A stretch of 64,000 nucleotides of DNA, taken from positions 62,001-126,000 of the forward strand of contig NZ_JAOTPL010000008.1 of assembly GCF_025631005.1 (NCBI RefSeq). Reading direction: 5' to 3'. Below the pieces are notes generated by a model. The model made no database searches. It saw only the letters and a program-made list of their open reading frames with translations, and had not been told where the DNA came from. A program made the position numbers and the translations under genes. The number at the start of each line of letters is the position of its first letter. The first letter of the stretch is position 1. The DNA comes from Haoranjiania flava (GTDB taxonomy: Bacteria > Bacteroidota > Bacteroidia > Chitinophagales > Chitinophagaceae). This document shows positions 60,980 to 64,000 of this stretch, piece after piece.

Positions 60980-62341
60980 ATGGCACTTGTAGATCTGGTT
61001 ATGCCTAAGCTGGGCGAAGCAATCATGGAAGCTACGGTTTTAAAATGGCTGAAAAATATCGGTGATCGTGTACAGGAAGAAGAGCCGGTGCTGGAAATAG
61101 CAACTGATAAGGTTGACAGCGAAGTGCCGTCAAGTGTTTCAGGCGTTTTAAAAGAAATTTTATACGAAGAAAATGATGTAATACGCATTGGTGAAGTTAT
61201 TGCGCGTATTGAGACGGCAGTACAGGAAAATCCCGGCAATGATCCATTAGAGAATGCATTAAAGCAAAACACATCCATAACCAAACCCGAGGATGCTGTA
61301 GACGAAGAGCATGTGCAGGCTGTGCCATACGTACCCGCAAATACTGATACAACCCGGCCTGCCGCTTTAGAAGGCACAGGCGCGAACAATGGTTTTTATT
61401 CTCCGCTTGTTTTAAATATTGCACGCAAAGAAGGTATCAGGCTATCTGAATTAGAAAAAATAGAAGGCACGGGAAATGAAGGACGCCTTACAAAGAACGA
61501 TTTATTAAACTATTTGGCAGACAGGAAGGGGAGTGTAGCTGCTCCGTCGGTTGAAAATAAAGGGCCAGAAGCTTCTTCTGAGCCACCACAGATGAGCACG
61601 CCGCCTGTAACTGCGGGTACAAAATCATCCGGCAATACTGAGATCATAGAAATGGACAGGATGCGCAAAATGATTGCTCATCACATGAAGGAAAGCCAGA
61701 ACATCAGTGCAACGGTTACCAGCTTTGCAGAGGCTGATGTAACTGCTATGGTTAACTGGCGCAATAAGATAAAAGATGATTTTGAAAAACGTGAAGGCAC
61801 AAAGATCACTTTTACGCCCATGTTTATAGAGTGTGTGGCACGCGTGCTGCGCCGCTATCCCATGATCAACAGCTCGGTAGAGGGCGATAAGATTATTGTC
61901 AAAAAAGATCTTAATATCGGCATGGCTACTGCATTGCCGAATGGCAACCTGATTGTACCCGTTATTAAAAACGCGGATAACCTGAATCTTGTAGGGCTGG
62001 CTAAGCAGGTGAATGCACTGGGCGGCAAAGCCAGGAAAAATAAACTCAGCCCCGATGATACCCAGCGTGGCACCTTTACTATTACTAATGTTGGCAGCTT
62101 TGGAAGCCTGACAGGTACGCCGATCATTAACCAGCCGGAAGTGGCTATTCTTGCCGTAGGCACCATCAAAAAGCGCCCGGTAGTAATAGAAACTCCGGAA
62201 GGCGACGTAATTGGCATCCGGCATATGATGATCGTTTCCATGAGCTACGACCACCGCATTATTGACGGCGCCATGGGATCTATGTTCCTTGCCGAAGTAG
62301 TGAAGGAATTTGAAAGCTGGGATGTAAACAGGGTTGCGTAG
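60980..62341 (+). CDS. 2-oxoacid dehydrogenase E2 acyltransferase
   Basis: The protein has 453 residues. One lipoyl domain at the N-terminus has EIATDKVDSEVPSSVSG with the lipoylated Lys. An Ala/Pro-rich linker and an E3/E1-binding domain follow (YSPLVLNIARKEGIRLSELE, GRLTKNDLLNYL). The catalytic domain (about 210-453) has the His/Asp motif SYDHRIIDGAMGS. It transfers acyl groups from the E1-decarboxylated substrate to CoA. Pyruvate, branched-chain or 2-oxoglutarate specificity cannot be set from sequence alone. It is a single gene far from lpd and pdhB. Confidence 0.93.
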   Translation: MALVDLVMPKLGEAIMEATVLKWLKNIGDRVQEEEPVLEIATDKVDSEVPSSVSGVLKEILYEENDVIRIGEVIARIETAVQENPGNDPLENALKQNTSITKPEDAVDEEHVQAVPYVPANTDTTRPAALEGTGANNGFYSPLVLNIARKEGIRLSELEKIEGTGNEGRLTKNDLLNYLADRKGSVAAPSVENKGPEASSEPPQMSTPPVTAGTKSSGNTEIIEMDRMRKMIAHHMKESQNISATVTSFAEADVTAMVNWRNKIKDDFEKREGTKITFTPMFIECVARVLRRYPMINSSVEGDKIIVKKDLNIGMATALPNGNLIVPVIKNADNLNLVGLAKQVNALGGKARKNKLSPDDTQRGTFTITNVGSFGSLTGTPIINQPEVAILAVGTIKKRPVVIETPEGDVIGIRHMMIVSMSYDHRIIDGAMGSMFLAEVVKEFESWDVNRVA

Positions 62342-63055
62342 ATTTAGTTAATGAGTTGGGTTGTTTAGTTATCTTGTTATCAAGTGATCTTGTGATGATG
62401 TTAAGTTGTTGAATGTAGAGTCGTTATTTGTTTAATTGTGTATTTGTTTATTTGTGTAGTTGTGGAACCATTTAACCGCTATTCCGGATTTGCAAATCCG
62501 GAATCAATATATCAGGATTTGCAATCCTGATATATCTCATCAGTTTGGCGCCAGCAGCGCTTCATCCCGGTCTTGTTAAGTTGTTGAATGTAGAGTCGTT
62601 ATTTGTGTAGTTGTTTAGTTGTGTAGTTGTGGAACCGTTTAACCGCTATTCCGGATTTGCAAGCCGCTATTCCGGATTTGCAATCCGGAATCAATATCGC
62701 AGGATTTGCAATCCTGATTTATCTCATCAGTTTAGCGCCAGCAGTGCTTCATCCCGGTCTTGTTAAGTTGTTGAATGTTGAGTCGTTATTTGTTTAGTTG
62801 TGTAGTTGTGGAACCATTTAACCGCTATTCCGGATTTGCAATCCGGAATCAATATCGCAGGATTTGCAATCCTGATTTATCTCATCAGTTTAGCGCCAGC
62901 AGCGCTTCATCCCGGTCTTGTTAAGTTGTTGAATGTTGAGTCGTTATTTGTTTAGTTGTGTAGTTGTTTAGTTGTATAGTTGTGGAACTATTTAACCGCT
63001 ATTCTGGATTTGCAATCCGGAATCAATATCGCAGGATTTGCGATCCTGATTTGAT
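62342..63055. repeat. Four long tandem repeats
   Basis: Four copies of a 160-190 bp unit start with GTTAAGTTGTTGAATG at about 62400, 62575, 62762 and 62920. Each holds a T/G-rich run (GTTATTTGTTTAGTTGTG), two inverted pairs (ATTCCGGATTTGCAATCCGG and CAGGATTTGCAATCCTG) and CAGCGCTTCATCCCGG. Copies differ by small expansions. There is no gene in the stretch 62342-63301. Confidence 0.85.
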
Positions 63056-63254
63056 TTTCTATTCAGGCGGAGCCCCGCACGCTTCATTGCGCACATTTGA
63101 GCTTGCTCAAAGTGAATAAATGGCTTTATATCATAACAAGTTTACTTGGATTTTTTTAGATCGCTTCGCTCTACTAAGTTGGGCGTTTCGCAATGACAGC
63201 GCTTTGATCACTTGATAACAAGATCACTTGATAACAACAACCTGATAACAAAAA

Positions 63255-63280
63255 GCCCCGTCTTGCTAAAAAGACGGGGC
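63255..63280. terminator. Bidirectional terminator of secDF
   Basis: GCCCCGTCTT (63255-63264) pairs perfectly with AAGACGGGGC (63271-63280). A run on the left and a T-rich run on the right allow termination in both directions. It lies 21 nt beyond the secDF stop. Confidence 0.85.
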
Positions 63281-63301
63281 CTGATATTTTTAAAAGCTAT
63301 T

Positions 63302-64000
63302 TTATTTTATTGCTTTTTTGGTGTGAAACTCTTTTACGTGGGTGTCGTCCGCTTCGCCCAAAGGTTTATTCTTGGCGAAGTCCATCAGTATCGGAGCAGC
63401 CACAAATACAGAGGAGTAAATACCGGTAAGCACACCTATCAGCATTGCGAAGCTGAAGCCTCTCAATACTTCTCCACCGAAAATAAAGAGGATCAGTACG
63501 GTGATGAATACGGTCAGCGACGTCATGATCGTACGGCTCAGCGTTTCGTTCAAGGCTTTATTGATCAGGGTTTTCCTGTCTACATTGCGCAGCTTATGAG
63601 AATCTTCACGGATACGGTCGAAGATCACCACTGTATCGTTCATGGAGAAACCGATCACCGTTAATATCGCAGCAATGAAATGCTGATCAATCTCCAATGG
63701 GAAAGGCACAATGTTTTTGAAGAAACTAAACACGATCAATGTTACCAACGTATCGTGTAAAAGCGATGCAATGGTTCCCATTGAGAAACGCCAGTCACGG
63801 AAACGAATGAAAATGTACAGGCAGATAACCAGCACAGCAAGAATAGTTGCTTTCATGGCACCGTTCTTCAGGTCTTCAGAGATAGAAGGGAGCACAGTTT
63901 GCGAGCTTTGCTTATAACTGTTCTGGAATTCTGCGAATGAAGTATTGGCGGGCAGGTATTTTTTCAGGCCGTTGAACAATGTCTGCTCTACTTCATGATC
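63302..64000 (-). CDS. secDF: Protein translocase SecDF, C-terminal (SecF) part, cut by window edge
   Basis: The frame is open from the window edge (codon 64000) to the stop at 63302, giving 233 residues, so the SecD part is missing. The visible part is the SecF domain: hydrophobic helices and the conserved blocks AAILTVIGFSMNDTVVIFDRIRE and NETLSRTIMTSLTVFI, which belong to the RND-type channel. Fusion to SecD is inferred from the phylum and from the open upstream frame. It uses the proton motive force to help Sec export. A terminator follows. Confidence 0.9.
   Translation of the reverse strand, partial: DHEVEQTLFNGLKKYLPANTSFAEFQNSYKQSSQTVLPSISEDLKNGAMKATILAVLVICLYIFIRFRDWRFSMGTIASLLHDTLVTLIVFSFFKNIVPFPLEIDQHFIAAILTVIGFSMNDTVVIFDRIREDSHKLRNVDRKTLINKALNETLSRTIMTSLTVFITVLILFIFGGEVLRGFSFAMLIGVLTGIYSSVFVAAPILMDFAKNKPLGEADDTHVKEFHTKKAIK

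Overview
The window reads as chromosome from a Bacteroidota bacterium, most likely order Chitinophagales (family inferred, not proven). Support: a SusC/SusD pair, many lipoproteins with short LxxC lipoboxes, -7 promoter boxes of the TAnnTTTG type without Shine-Dalgarno sequences, GH92 mannosidase, DUF2911, DUF4302 and Big_5 lipoproteins, a 505-residue signal peptidase I, and a SecDF-type translocase. I found no rRNA, tRNA, CRISPR array, transposase, integrase or prophage gene. Much of the window is ordinary housekeeping DNA, interrupted by repeat-rich intergenic stretches.

Layout. 1-3015 (minus): end of a tubulin/FtsZ-like GTPase cassette with a small membrane protein and a vWA-like lipoprotein. 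3.1-5.7 kb: MscS channel and sucC. 5.7-14.2 kb: a SusC/SusD/zinc-metallohydrolase/DUF4302 locus bounded by a perfect 56-bp direct repeat of the sucC 3' end, which looks like an inserted island. 14.2-19.4 kb: DUF2911 protein, then a minus-strand operon of PIG-L deacetylase, a 40-residue membrane protein and a sodium:solute symporter. 19.4-20.3 kb: palindromic REP-like repeats. 20.4-34.8 kb: GH92, ligA, an OmpA lipoprotein, lpd, an SDR, a thioredoxin-like protein, a PstS-like protein, lepB and cdd. 35-48 kb: Usp, DUF3467, pruA, pdhB, YbjQ, an S9 peptidase, fructosamine kinase, porins, two methyltransferases, plsY and an M48 peptidase. 48.5-56.8 kb: recR, SUI1, a deoC-SDR-M20 operon and an AI-2E transporter. 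56.8-59.2 kb (minus): a RiPP-like cassette. 59.5-64 kb: OmpA lipoprotein, a 2-oxoacid dehydrogenase E2, a tandem repeat field and the 3' part of secDF.

Best candidates for something undescribed. (1) At 56799-59201 a 73-residue peptide ending in 46 Asp/Gly-rich residues with 8-residue repeats is followed by a strong hairpin terminator, a JmjC/cupin-type 2-oxoglutarate oxygenase and a Suc_Fer-like [2Fe-2S] protein; the two enzymes lie in one reading frame separated by one TAA. (2) A family of 12 palindromic units occurs in four arrays, each running exactly into the start codon of a minus-strand gene for an exported protein; 9 of the 12 begin with a mini-frame ATG-AAA-stop. (3) The 56-bp repeats at the sucC 3' end. 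(4) The tubulin-like/vWA cassette cut by the left edge.

Metabolically, lpd (E3), pdhB (E1 beta), the E2 gene and sucC supply scattered parts of the 2-oxoacid dehydrogenase complexes and the TCA cycle. sucD, pdhA and other partners are not in the window. All family assignments are from reading translated sequence by eye; no database search was run.
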